Below are positions 25,370 to 34,378 of a stretch of 64,000 nt of DNA, in pieces. The stretch spans positions 1 to 64,000 of the forward strand of contig NZ_QLLR01000013.1 of the NCBI RefSeq assembly GCF_003259615.1. Reading direction: 5' to 3'. This DNA is from Pedobacter cryoconitis (GTDB lineage Bacteria > Bacteroidota > Bacteroidia > Sphingobacteriales > Sphingobacteriaceae). The stretch's first letter is position 1. The number at the start of each line of letters is the position of its first letter. Under the pieces are notes generated by a model. That model saw nothing but the letters and a program-made list of their open reading frames with translations, had not been told where the DNA came from and searched no databases. The position numbers and the translations under genes were made by a program.

Positions 25370-26118
25370 AATCCGTGTTCTCTAAAAAATTGATTTCTTC
25401 TTAATCCGCGCAACGCTTTAAAAATTTCCTGATGAGAGGAAACCTCATAATGGTGATCGCCCGGCAAGATCTTTAAGGTAAAATTTTTCTTCTGTAATTT
25501 CTCCATTGGCTTTGGGTCTTCTTTCTCTCCGTAAAAACAGAAAACAGGGACGTTTACAGCCTCAATTTCCGGCTGAACTTTATATTGTCTGTCATCACCC
25601 GCTAAATTCAGCAGATCGGACGTATGAACCTTAAAGTCTGAAGTAGAATAAGGAGACATCAGTTCTAATGCCACAACCTTGTTTTTCATCGCCTCTGGCA
25701 AGCGGTTATAGATGAAAGGAACCACATCTGCGCCAAAAGAATAACCTGCCAGATAAATCACCCTGGTATTATAGAGGGTGGAGTATTTATAAATTAATAA
25801 GGCAATATCATCTGCCGTTTGCTGCGGTGTTTTACCGTCCCAGAAATAGCTTCTGGAGTTAAAGCCAATGGTATAAAATCCTTTTTGTGCAAAACCTGTA
25901 GACAACTGATCTTCAAAATCCAGCCACCCCCCGTCTCCGGAGAAAAGAAGGAGCAATCTTTTGGATGATGGAATAGCGCTTGGGTAGTTAATTACCGGGA
26001 GATTAAAGTCGTCAGTTTCAACTCCATGGTGATTGGTTGCCCTGGTTTTCATCAGGATTCCGCATCCGGAAAAAAGAAAAATGTAAATAAGGCATAAACC
26101 TCGTTGCCAGTAACTCAT
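25357..26118 (-). CDS. VirJ-domain alpha/beta-hydrolase lipoprotein
   Basis: The 253-residue protein starts with a lipoprotein-type signal (F-L-F-S-G-C, cysteine near residue 19). L-L-L-L-F-S-G-D-G-G-W, the nucleophile elbow G-Y-S-F-G-A-D-V-V-P-F and the late histidine in P-G-D-H-H-Y follow. These are the hallmarks of AcvB/VirJ domains (PF06057). In other bacteria such proteins act in the periplasm, some on lysyl-phosphatidylglycerol, but no mprF gene is present here and the substrate is open. It overlaps the quinone oxidoreductase gene by 13 bases. Confidence 0.82.
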   Translation of the reverse strand: MSYWQRGLCLIYIFLFSGCGILMKTRATNHHGVETDDFNLPVINYPSAIPSSKRLLLLFSGDGGWLDFEDQLSTGFAQKGFYTIGFNSRSYFWDGKTPQQTADDIALLIYKYSTLYNTRVIYLAGYSFGADVVPFIYNRLPEAMKNKVVALELMSPYSTSDFKVHTSDLLNLAGDDRQYKVQPEIEAVNVPVFCFYGEKEDPKPMEKLQKKNFTLKILPGDHHYEVSSHQEIFKALRGLRRNQFFREHGLWML

Positions 26119-26239
26119 TATAGCTTCAAAAACATTATAGATTCAGTGTACAAGACGGATTTATGACAACAAACGTCAATTATAGTTTAACGGTTTTCTA
26201 AAATTAAACCAGACTCGCTTAAATATAGAGAAATAATGT

Positions 26240-27442
26240 CTAAAACAGGTCTAATTGACCTCCTTTAGGCGGTTTAGCATCACCAAAAATAGTTTTCCCA
26301 CCATATTTCCAGGAGTTATTCCTTTCTCTTTCAAGAAGTTCCTCAAAATTATCATTCGGAATAAAATCTTGCTCTGCCTGCCGGGATAATTCTCCCAGTT
26401 TCTGAATAGCCTGCAGTTTATCAGCTTCTCCGATTTTTGCCATGTGAACTGCCTTTGTTAAAACACTGATCGTCTGGTCATAAACTTTCAGTGGTACTGG
26501 AAAAGGGTGACCGTCTTTACCTCCATGTGCAAAAGAGAAACGCGCAGGATCTTTAAAACGGGATGGTGTACCATAAATTACTTCACTAACCAAAGCCATA
26601 GACTGTAAAGTTCTTGGCCCCATTCCTTCCAGCAGCAGTAACTCTTCGAAATCGGCAGGCTGTTTTTCATGGGTGAGCCATAACATAGCACCCAAACGCT
26701 TCAGGTCAACGTCTTTGGCTTTAACCTCATGATGGTTTGGTAAAACCAGCTGTTGTATTTCAGCGATCATGCGCGAAGGATGTTCTGTGGTCATAGACAG
26801 CATAGATTCACGGGCAGGTTGTGCTGCCTGGGTAACCATATTCATAATTGTCCCCTGGTTAACCCCGCAAATTGCGGTATGCGGATCATCAACGAATGAT
26901 TTCATTTCTGCGGAATGCCAGTGGTACCGGCGGGCAGTAGAACTTCCGTCCTGCATACCTTGCTGAACCACGGTCCACAAACCGTCCGTATTGACAATGA
27001 AGCTGTGCATGTACAATTGAAAACCGTCCTGTATAGCGGTATTATCTACTTTTGCACTTAGTTTACTGCAACGTACAAGTTCTGTTCCATTAAGTCCGTT
27101 ACGGTCACTGTAATACAGTAGTTCCTGAGGGGTTTGGCGGGAAGATTTACCTTTTCCTCCGCAGATATAGATTCCCAGTTCTTTGGAAAGCGGATTAATT
27201 GCACTTTTCAAAGCGCCCATTACCGAGGTTGTAATACCTGATGAATGCCAGTCCATTCCCATGACTGCGCCCAGGCTTTGAAACCAGAACGGGTCACTTA
27301 GTCTGCGCAATACTTCGGCAGTACCATATTCTGCAATAATAGCTTCCGTAATAGCCAGTCCAAGACGTGACATCCGCAGGGAAAGCCATTTCGGAATATG
27401 GCCGTAGTGAAGGGGTAAATCTGCTGTCCCTGACCTTTTCAT
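26240..27442 (-). CDS. DUF763-family protein
   Basis: The 400-residue protein starts K-R-S-G-T-A-D-L-P-L-H-Y-G, the recognisable DUF763 beginning, with W-H-S-S-G-I-T-T and Y-H-W-H-S further in. Near residue 275 is F-E-E-L-L-L-L-E-G-M-G-P-R-T-L-Q-S-M-A-L-V, a helix-hairpin-helix-like pattern that suggests DNA contact. The family is known to me mainly from archaea and some bacteria and has no established function. It lies 7 bases after a HAD phosphatase gene and downstream of cydAB on the same strand, so it is probably the last gene of that operon. Confidence 0.85.
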   Translation of the reverse strand: MKRSGTADLPLHYGHIPKWLSLRMSRLGLAITEAIIAEYGTAEVLRRLSDPFWFQSLGAVMGMDWHSSGITTSVMGALKSAINPLSKELGIYICGGKGKSSRQTPQELLYYSDRNGLNGTELVRCSKLSAKVDNTAIQDGFQLYMHSFIVNTDGLWTVVQQGMQDGSSTARRYHWHSAEMKSFVDDPHTAICGVNQGTIMNMVTQAAQPARESMLSMTTEHPSRMIAEIQQLVLPNHHEVKAKDVDLKRLGAMLWLTHEKQPADFEELLLLEGMGPRTLQSMALVSEVIYGTPSRFKDPARFSFAHGGKDGHPFPVPLKVYDQTISVLTKAVHMAKIGEADKLQAIQKLGELSRQAEQDFIPNDNFEELLERERNNSWKYGGKTIFGDAKPPKGGQLDLF

Positions 27443-27449
27443 TGTTATA

Positions 27450-28064
27450 TTATCCGAACTTAAATTGATCGATTCTTACCCAGTGCATTCCAGCCGCTTC
27501 CGCAGCATCTGTTCCTGGCTTTCCGTCTTCAAATACCAAACATTTTTTCGGGTCAACGCCCAATAGTTCAGCTGCTTTTAAAAATGGATCTGCAAATGGT
27601 TTACCTCTGGGTGTTTCTCCGGCGCAAACCATAGCTTCTACATAGTCACTCACGCCAACTACATCCAGCGTATGCTGCACTGCTCTGCGATCTCCGCCTG
27701 AAACGACAGCAATACGTACTTTACCTGCATTCGCTTTTAAGTGTTCAACGACATAAGTGATCGGCAATGCTTTCTGAAGATATTCTTCGAAATAAAGTTT
27801 TGCTTTTCTGGCAGTGAATTCTGCCGGGTCCATATCAGCCTGGTAGCGTAGATTAAGTTCTTCTACTACGTTTAAGATGGGCCACCCTGCCAGTTCATCT
27901 ATAATTGCAGGGTCCATATCCACGTTGTATTGCTTGGCTATGGCTACATAAGTTTCGGTATGTGCAGGCATATTATCGGCCAGTGTCCCGTCACAATCGT
28001 ATAAAAATGCTTCGTAATCTCCCTCAGTCAGTTTACTGAGTCTTGAAAAATTAGTCTCTTCCAT
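27450..28064 (-). CDS. HAD-superfamily phosphatase (subfamily IA)
   Basis: The 204-residue protein has the nucleophile motif L-Y-D-C-D-G-T-L-A-D-N near residue 21. V-S-G-G-D-R-R-A follows, then G-K-P-F-A-D-P-F-L-K-A-A and V-F-E-D-G-K-P-G-T-D-A-A, the motif IV acidic pair. The size and alpha-helical cap place it near beta-phosphoglucomutase/phosphoglycolate-type HAD enzymes. The substrate is unknown. It follows cydB by 30 bases and precedes DUF763 by 7. Confidence 0.88.
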   Translation of the reverse strand: MEETNFSRLSKLTEGDYEAFLYDCDGTLADNMPAHTETYVAIAKQYNVDMDPAIIDELAGWPILNVVEELNLRYQADMDPAEFTARKAKLYFEEYLQKALPITYVVEHLKANAGKVRIAVVSGGDRRAVQHTLDVVGVSDYVEAMVCAGETPRGKPFADPFLKAAELLGVDPKKCLVFEDGKPGTDAAEAAGMHWVRIDQFKFG

Positions 28065-28094
28065 AAAGTAATATTTAACGCCTGTTAAGCAGGC

Positions 28095-29114
28095 TTAGTG
28101 TGTTTCGGTACTTCCCTTCTTTTGCTGAAAGCTATAAATGAGGTAAACCAAAGCTGGTAAAATAAAAATACTGCCGATCAACAGGGCATAACCAAGGGTT
28201 TCTATGGTCTTAAATTGCCCCTGATGAGTTAGTAAGGAAAGATTGTCTCCGCCTTTCAGCAGGATAATATCCGGAAAATGGCTGTAAGTAGCGGCAAAAA
28301 GGATCATCGTTACCTGAAAACCAGCCAATAGCCGTAACATAACCGGTTTATTCCTGTTTAGCAGGACAAAAGTAATAACGAGTGAAATCGTCGCCATAAT
28401 CAGCGCTATAATTCCCGGAACATCACTAAAAATCCAGTTCAATAAGGGAATGCCTTCTGAGTGTGCGGCTAAAAACACTAATCCGCCTGCTGCCATAACC
28501 ACAAAAATGGTACGTCTTGCTTTACGGGTAAATAGTTGCCGGTCCTGCTCATTTTCTGCTTCACCGATGATAAATACATTGGCCAGATAGGCACATATAG
28601 TAACAGTGAAGACACCTACACTGACTGAAAACCAGCTTAACCAACTAAAAACATAGGCTGAAAGAAAATCTTTGGCTTGCAGATCGATCTGTCCTGATAC
28701 GGCACTTGCAGCGATAATCCCTAAAAAGAAAGGGGTAACTACGCTTGAAATCACAAATATCGGGGTGTATACTTTTTGCATATCATCTTTTACAGCATCG
28801 TAATTTCTGAAAACAAAGGCGGTCCCGCGGGCAATAATTCCCATGAGCATACAAACCAGCGGAATGTGCAGGTAAATGGAAACGGTGGTGTATATTTTAG
28901 GAAAACCGACAAAAAGAATAACGATCACAATGATCAGCCACATGTGATTGGCTTCCCAAACGGGGCCAATGGCTTCATACATCTTTTTACGCATTCTTGG
29001 CCTATTGGCCCTGGAAGTAAAGAGTTCTATAATCCCAGCACCAAAATCAGCCCCTCCCAATAAGATATATAACAGAATGGCAGTCCACAGGAAAATTATT
29101 ACGACGTATACCAT
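28095..29114 (-). CDS. cydB: Cytochrome bd ubiquinol oxidase subunit II
   Basis: The 339-residue membrane protein starts with V-I-I-F-L-W-T-A-I-L-L-Y-I-L-L-G-G-A-D-F-G-A-G-I, where the G-A-D-F-G-A-G segment is the CydB signature. M-Y-E-A-I-G-P-V-W-E-A-N-H-M-W follows, and about nine membrane helices are present. It forms the non-heme partner of CydA in the quinol-oxidising, proton-motive terminal oxidase used at low oxygen. It starts 3 bases after the cydA stop codon. Confidence 0.96.
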   Translation of the reverse strand: MVYVVIIFLWTAILLYILLGGADFGAGIIELFTSRANRPRMRKKMYEAIGPVWEANHMWLIIVIVILFVGFPKIYTTVSIYLHIPLVCMLMGIIARGTAFVFRNYDAVKDDMQKVYTPIFVISSVVTPFFLGIIAASAVSGQIDLQAKDFLSAYVFSWLSWFSVSVGVFTVTICAYLANVFIIGEAENEQDRQLFTRKARRTIFVVMAAGGLVFLAAHSEGIPLLNWIFSDVPGIIALIMATISLVITFVLLNRNKPVMLRLLAGFQVTMILFAATYSHFPDIILLKGGDNLSLLTHQGQFKTIETLGYALLIGSIFILPALVYLIYSFQQKKGSTETH

Positions 29115-29117
29115 AGG

Positions 29118-30446
29118 TTATTGTATTTTTTTATCAGTGGAAGAATCATAAAGTTTATCGACCATCGTGATCTGGCGGAATAGCAGCAGGCTCACAATAA
29201 TGGCGAGTGAAATGTAAACGGCTGTAAAGAGATAAAATGAGTAGGCAATTCCGGGCATTGGGGTAACTGCATCGGCAGTAAGCATCACGCCATAAATAAT
29301 CCATGGCTGACGGCCGACTTCGGTAACTGTCCAGCCTGCTTCAAGTGCAAGAAAACCCATAGGAGTTGCAATAACAAAGAGCTTGAGCATCCATTTACTC
29401 TCTGCCCAGCCTTTCTTTTTAATCAGGGCGATGAAATAAATAATGGCCAGACCTAACATAGCCATCCCCAGGCCTACCATAATCTGGAAGGCATAGTGTA
29501 CAACTACAACTGGCGGCTGATCTTTTTTAGCGAACTGATCCAGTCCTTTAACTTCTCCATTAAAATCACCAGTAGCCATAAAACTCAGGGCTTTAGGTAT
29601 TTTTAATGCGTATTTAACTGTTTTTGTCGCGGTATCCGGAATCCCTCCAATGATTAATCCTGCCCCTTTTTCGGTATGAAAGTGAGCTTCCATTGCGGCA
29701 AGTTTTGCGGGCTGGCGCTTTGCGACATCCTTCGCTGAAATATCACCGCTAATGGGTTGGAGACAGGCAGCTACAGTCCCGAATATAGCTGCGATCTGAA
29801 ATGCTTTACGGTGAAAATTTACGTTTTTACCTTTTAAAATCATCAGGGCATGAACTCCTGCAACGGCAAAACCTGTGGATACAAAGGCGGCAACACACAT
29901 ATGTAGTGCTTGTGAAAACCAGGCTTCATTAAACATGGCTTTCATCGGATCGATATTCAGGTATTGCCCGTTAACGAAATCAAAGCCCGCAGGACTGTTC
30001 ATCCAGGCATTGGCTGCAACAACGAGAATCCCTGACAGCAGCCCGCTGATCCCTACGATAACCCCGGTAAACCAGTGAAACCAGGGATGAAAGCGGTTCC
30101 ATCCGTACAGGTAAAATCCAAGTGCAATGGCTTCAATAAAAAAGGCTGTTCCTTCCAATGAAAATGGCATCCCGAAGATCGGGCCTGCGTGTTCCATAAA
30201 TTTGGGCCAGAGCAGGCCAAGTTCAAAAGACAATACAGTTCCTGAAACTGCACCTGTGGCAAAGAAAATGGCTACTCCTTTGCTCCATGCTTTTGTGACA
30301 TCGAGGTAGACTGCTTTTTTCCTTTTTAACCAAAGATAATGGGCGGTACACATGAAAAATGGCATCACCATTCCGATACAGGAGAAAACGATATGAAAGC
30401 CTAATGAAAAGGCCATTTGGAGTCGTGCGGCTAAGAAATCATCCAT
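29118..30446 (-). CDS. cydA: Cytochrome bd ubiquinol oxidase subunit I
   Basis: The 442-residue protein begins D-D-F-L-A-A-R-L-Q-M-A-F-S-L-G-F-H-I-V-F, with the N-terminal histidine of the b595 heme. Later it has the conserved G-R-Q-P-W-I-I-Y-G-V-M-L-T near residue 390. The quinol-loop region is short, as in the CIO-type/short-Q-loop bd oxidases. A box TACATTTG lies 4 bases before the ATG. Together with CydB and the NDH-2 gene upstream it forms a low-oxygen respiratory unit. Confidence 0.96.
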   Translation of the reverse strand: MDDFLAARLQMAFSLGFHIVFSCIGMVMPFFMCTAHYLWLKRKKAVYLDVTKAWSKGVAIFFATGAVSGTVLSFELGLLWPKFMEHAGPIFGMPFSLEGTAFFIEAIALGFYLYGWNRFHPWFHWFTGVIVGISGLLSGILVVAANAWMNSPAGFDFVNGQYLNIDPMKAMFNEAWFSQALHMCVAAFVSTGFAVAGVHALMILKGKNVNFHRKAFQIAAIFGTVAACLQPISGDISAKDVAKRQPAKLAAMEAHFHTEKGAGLIIGGIPDTATKTVKYALKIPKALSFMATGDFNGEVKGLDQFAKKDQPPVVVVHYAFQIMVGLGMAMLGLAIIYFIALIKKKGWAESKWMLKLFVIATPMGFLALEAGWTVTEVGRQPWIIYGVMLTADAVTPMPGIAYSFYLFTAVYISLAIIVSLLLFRQITMVDKLYDSSTDKKIQ

Positions 30447-30450
30447 GTAG

Positions 30451-30458
30451 CAAATGTA
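30451..30458 (-). promoter_or_regulatory. Candidate -7 box directly before cydA
   Basis: TACATTTG on the minus strand matches TAnnTTTG but ends only 4 bases before the cydA ATG, so if real the transcript would be leaderless or nearly so. Confidence 0.3.
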
Positions 30459-30526
30459 ATAGTTATGGCGTATGAAGCCATGAATCCAGGGGTCAGAATT
30501 GCCTTATAATTGTAATATTAGCAGCT

Positions 30527-31795
30527 TTATAGTTTCTTGCTTGCCGGTCTGACGATCATTCGTAAGGATTGGTCTCTGGTAAAGTAAGCAATCATCCAGT
30601 TATATAAAGTTTTGACCCTGTTTCCCGAATTAATCAAGGAGATCAAATGGATAAACAACCACATTACCCACGCAATAAATCCACTGAAAAACAGCTTGGG
30701 TTTCGGCAGATCGGCTACAGCTTTATTTCTACCAATAATCGCCATCGTCCCTTTATCTACATAACTGAATGCTTTAGGAAATTGGTTTTCTTCTACCCGG
30801 ACCATGTTTTTACCTACATTGTCTCCTTGTTGAAGGGCGACTTGTGCCAGTTGCGGATGTCCTTGTGGAAAGCCGGGGTCAGTTAACTGGATGCAGGTAT
30901 CGCCAATAGCATAAATATCTTCGAGTCCTTTTACTTTGTTGAATTCATCGACTTGTAGTCTTTTGCCTTTTCCGTAGGCTTCTTCTGGCATACCTTTAAA
31001 AGTCATTGCGGTTACTCCGGCTGCCCAGATCAGGTTTTTAGCTTCGATCGTACTTCCGTCAGCGAAATGAACGGTATCGTTGATAAAATCTTTCACCATC
31101 ACATTCAGCTTTACTTTAACGCCCATTTTGGTCAGGGTGTCATAGGTGTATTGTTGTGATTTTTCACTCATTGGTGCAAGTACTGATTTCAGCCCGTCTA
31201 CAAGATGGATTTCACCGCCTGCGCCTTTGAGCTCCGGATAATCTTTAGCCAGGATCGTCCTTTTCATTTCAGCAAACATTCCTGAGATTTCAACCCCTGT
31301 AGGGCCGCCGCCTGCAACAACCACAGTCAGCAGTTTTTTACGTTCTGCCGGATCTGTTGAGCGGGAAGCTTCTTCTAAACGCTCTAACAAGGTATTCCGC
31401 ATTTGCAGGGCATCAGCAACTGTCTTCATGGGGATAGCATGTTTTGCTACATTGTCCATTCCGAAATAGTTGGTTTCACAGCCTGTGGCAAAAACAAGAT
31501 AATCGTAATTGACAGGGCCTGTGGAAAGGATGACTTGCTTTTGTTCTGGCAAGACTTCTTCAAGTTCTCCAAGTCTGAACATAAAGTTCTTCTTTCCTCT
31601 GAACAGTTTACGAAACGGGTAAGTGATGTTAGAGGTTTCCAGATAACCGGTAGCTACCTGGTAAAGCAGCGGCGGAAAAAAGTTATAATTATTTTTATCT
31701 ACGAGTGTTATATCAAATGATTCATTACCTGCAAGTTTTTTAGCAAGGTTCACACCCGCAAATCCACCACCTATAATGACTACTTTCTTTGGCAT
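30527..31795 (-). CDS. ndh: Type II NADH dehydrogenase (NDH-2)
   Basis: The 422-residue flavoprotein has G-G-G-F-A-G-V-N-L-A near residue 8 (FAD site), a second nucleotide site V-V-A-G-G-G-P-T-G-V-E-I-S-G, and I-Y-A-I-G-D-T-C (FAD ribityl contact). A C-terminal hydrophobic region, F-I-A-W-V-M-W-L-F-I-H-L-I-S-L-I-N, anchors it to the membrane. This is the standard NDH-2 architecture, passing NADH electrons to quinone without proton pumping. It lies just upstream of cydAB (80-base gap) and would feed its quinol. Confidence 0.93.
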   Translation of the reverse strand: MPKKVVIIGGGFAGVNLAKKLAGNESFDITLVDKNNYNFFPPLLYQVATGYLETSNITYPFRKLFRGKKNFMFRLGELEEVLPEQKQVILSTGPVNYDYLVFATGCETNYFGMDNVAKHAIPMKTVADALQMRNTLLERLEEASRSTDPAERKKLLTVVVAGGGPTGVEISGMFAEMKRTILAKDYPELKGAGGEIHLVDGLKSVLAPMSEKSQQYTYDTLTKMGVKVKLNVMVKDFINDTVHFADGSTIEAKNLIWAAGVTAMTFKGMPEEAYGKGKRLQVDEFNKVKGLEDIYAIGDTCIQLTDPGFPQGHPQLAQVALQQGDNVGKNMVRVEENQFPKAFSYVDKGTMAIIGRNKAVADLPKPKLFFSGFIAWVMWLFIHLISLINSGNRVKTLYNWMIAYFTRDQSLRMIVRPASKKL

Positions 31796-31887
31796 ATGAT
31801 TGAAATTTTAAAGATCAGATCAATTCTAAACAATATGTTTACTAGCCTTAGAACAACAACAAACGTGCTATGTTTTAGAAAACAGAA

Positions 31888-31943
31888 TAAAATTTTGCGG
31901 AATAGAGGTCAAAATAAAATAGCTTCCTCCGCATAGAATTTTA
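31888..31943. promoter_or_regulatory. Imperfect inverted repeat between ndh and 31989
   Basis: TAAAATTTTGCGGA (31888-31901) and TCCGCATAGAATTTTA (31928-31943) pair over about 13 positions with a 2-nt bulge. The region separates two divergent genes, so a shared regulatory site is possible. Confidence 0.25.
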
Positions 31944-31988
31944 TTACTATTACTGACGTTAAAGGTTTAAGTTTACAAAAAATTCAAA

Positions 31989-32498
31989 ATGAGCAGCAAA
32001 GATCAACCATCAGCAAATGTTTTAACATTCAAAAAAGGCCATTATGTATTTACTGACCATTTAGAAGAGGTACATCCTGAGGGGACGAGTGTTCCTTTTT
32101 TAACAGCAAAAGGAATACTGATCACAGCTGAGGGGGATTCTTTTAGAGGTGACATTGCCACAGTAAAAATTAGTGATCTGGTTTTGAAGCAGTCAACTTT
32201 TATAGACGATAACGGAAAGGCTTTGGAAGCGCACAAGTTATATGTATGGCCACGTAATTTAGGAAGCACAAAGGAATGGACAGCAAACAAACTGGAATTT
32301 CTGAATGAGTTTGTACTGAATTTTCCCATTGAAATAATCTCTTTAGAGGAGTCAAACGGGGTAACCTGGAAATATATTACACCTGAGAATTTTAAAAAGA
32401 CCCCTGAAGGTATTGAGGCTTCTGCAGCTTTTCAGGATTATGCAGCGCATCAGAGTGAATACTTCTTTTTGCGCCGCCCACTGAACGAGCCGAAATAA
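31989..32498 (+). CDS. Hypothetical protein, 169 residues
   Basis: I recognise no family. The protein is soluble with no signal peptide. It has F-K-K-G-H-Y-V-F-T-D-H-L-E-E-V-H-P-E-G near the start, L-Y-V-W-P-R-N-L-G-S-T in the middle, and V-T-W-K-Y-I-T-P-E-N-F near the end. It begins divergently from ndh and is followed by the Hsp90-like gene after 87 bases in the same direction, so a link with that pair is possible but not shown. Confidence 0.72.
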   Translation: MSSKDQPSANVLTFKKGHYVFTDHLEEVHPEGTSVPFLTAKGILITAEGDSFRGDIATVKISDLVLKQSTFIDDNGKALEAHKLYVWPRNLGSTKEWTANKLEFLNEFVLNFPIEIISLEESNGVTWKYITPENFKKTPEGIEASAAFQDYAAHQSEYFFLRRPLNEPK

Positions 32499-32554
32499 CA
32501 GCCGGCAGTTCATCCGCATTAAAATCTTTTTCCGCTGACATTTTGAAATGCAAG

Positions 32555-32569
32555 CATAGTTGTACTATG
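32555..32569. promoter_or_regulatory. Short palindrome before the Hsp90-like gene
   Basis: CATAGT-TGT-ACTATG is a perfect inverted repeat ending 16 bases before the ATG at 32586. It may be an operator or a small leader hairpin. Confidence 0.3.
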
Positions 32570-32585
32570 TACTGAATTTATCAAC

Positions 32586-34373
32586 ATGAATGAAAATCAA
32601 CAATATTTATTTCAGGTCAATCTGAAGGGAATGATTTCCCTCTTGTCTGAGCATTTATACAGCAACCCGAATACCTTTGTAAGGGAGCTTTTACAAAATG
32701 GTGTGGACGCAATAACAGCCTTCAGAACCCTTCATGAAGACCATGAGGGTTATCTGCGCATTTATTTACCAGATAGCGAAAGAGCAGAAATGATCTTTGA
32801 GGACAATGGTATCGGATTAAAAGAGCAAGAGATCCATCAATTCCTGGCAGTGATCGGGGAAAGTTCCAAACGCGGGGCTTTTGAAGCTAAAGATTATATA
32901 GGGAAGTTTGGTATTGGCTTACTTTCATGTTTTGTGGTCAGTAATGAGATCATCGTAGAAACACGTTCTGCTTTAAGCGAAAAAGCGGTAAGGTGGACGG
33001 GAAAATCTGATGGGACTTACCAGATTACTGAAGTTGAGGAGTCAAGACCCATTGGGACCAAGGTAATCCTGCTCCCTAAAGATGAATTCAAACATTTGTT
33101 CGAACCAGATGCTTTCCGCAGAAATTTAGAATATTACGGAGAGGCTTTGCCTATGCCGGTTTACCTGCATTACAATTCAGAAATGAGCTGGGTTAACGAA
33201 TCCGGAGCGCGCTGGCTTGATCCGAAAACGTCTAAAGAAGAACTGCTTGCGATTGGGAAAAAGACATTTAATACTGGTTTTCTGGATGCGTTTCCTATTT
33301 CTGCTGCTCATGGAGGCGTTAAAGGTGTGGCTTTTGTGTCCCTGCATAAAACACAGTTTACCGGAAAACAAAGCCACAAACTCTATTTAAAGCGCATGTT
33401 TATGAGTGAGGATGATTGTCATCTTTTACCTAAATGGGCATTCTTTATCCGCTGTATCTTCAATGCAGACGGTCTGGATGCAACTGCTTCCAGAGAATCA
33501 CTGGTTTATAACGACACCCTCAAAGCGGCTAAGAATGAGATTTCAGACTCCATCAAATCTTATCTTAAAACCATAGATATGATTGATCCTGATATTTACC
33601 AGAGATTGGTGAGTACGCATTATCTTCACCTTAAAGCTATTGCTGCAGAAGATCATGAGCTGCTTTTAGTGTTCATGGATGACCTCCTTTTTGAAACCAA
33701 CAAAGGGCCTAAGAGTTACAGGGACATCAGGCATTTGGAACAAACCGTTTATTATACGCCTAATGTAAATGATTTTAAACAGATCCACCGGATCGCGGGT
33801 TCGCAGGGTATCCTGGTTATCAATGCGGGTTATACGTTTGAAGAAGACCTGCTGAAAAAGATTAGTCAGCTGCATCCTGATTTGAAGATAGAACAAATAT
33901 CACCTGAAAGCCTGCTGAATACCTTTCATTCGGTTGACGTACAAAATTCGGCAGAACTGGTAGATTTTGAGAACAGGGCGGCCGTGGTACTTCAGCCCCT
34001 AAATTGCAATTGTAGTCTTAAGCATTTTAATCCTGTAGATACGCCCGCAATTTATATTGGTGCCTACGAAGACATTAACGCTAAAAGTACTCAGGGCTCT
34101 TCAAGTTTGAATCCGCTGGAAGCTACCCTTGGCATGTTTACTAAAAAAACCAAAGTCATTCAGCCGCTGCTATGTTTTAATGTAGACAATAAACTGGTTA
34201 AAAGTATTCTGGGGATCAAAGACCCTTATTTATTTCCTTCTATTATCCACATTTTATATGTTCAGGCATTGATGTTAGGGAAATACCCTGTGAGTGACCG
34301 GGAAATGAACTTATTTAATGAAGCACTTCATAACCTGGTGATTATGGGTATGGAAAATTTTATCAATCTATAA
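32586..34373 (+). CDS. Hsp90-family GHKL ATPase
   Basis: The 595-residue protein has the Hsp90 N-terminal ATPase motifs: F-V-R-E-L-L-Q-N-G-V-D-A-I-T (catalytic Glu and Asn), E-D-N-G-I-G-L, and G-K-F-G-I-G-L-L-S-C-F-V-V-S. A middle-domain segment L-L-P-K-W-A-F-F-I-R-C-I-F-N-A-D-G-L-D-A-T-A-S-R-E-S-L matches the HtpG pattern around the catalytic-loop Arg. It differs from standard HtpG by G-E-S-S-K-R-G in the lid and a shorter, diverged C-terminal third. This suggests a specialised chaperone rather than the housekeeping HtpG. It is followed after 5 bases by a helical-repeat protein. Confidence 0.85.
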   Translation: MNENQQYLFQVNLKGMISLLSEHLYSNPNTFVRELLQNGVDAITAFRTLHEDHEGYLRIYLPDSERAEMIFEDNGIGLKEQEIHQFLAVIGESSKRGAFEAKDYIGKFGIGLLSCFVVSNEIIVETRSALSEKAVRWTGKSDGTYQITEVEESRPIGTKVILLPKDEFKHLFEPDAFRRNLEYYGEALPMPVYLHYNSEMSWVNESGARWLDPKTSKEELLAIGKKTFNTGFLDAFPISAAHGGVKGVAFVSLHKTQFTGKQSHKLYLKRMFMSEDDCHLLPKWAFFIRCIFNADGLDATASRESLVYNDTLKAAKNEISDSIKSYLKTIDMIDPDIYQRLVSTHYLHLKAIAAEDHELLLVFMDDLLFETNKGPKSYRDIRHLEQTVYYTPNVNDFKQIHRIAGSQGILVINAGYTFEEDLLKKISQLHPDLKIEQISPESLLNTFHSVDVQNSAELVDFENRAAVVLQPLNCNCSLKHFNPVDTPAIYIGAYEDINAKSTQGSSSLNPLEATLGMFTKKTKVIQPLLCFNVDNKLVKSILGIKDPYLFPSIIHILYVQALMLGKYPVSDREMNLFNEALHNLVIMGMENFINL

Positions 34374-34378
34374 AGACA

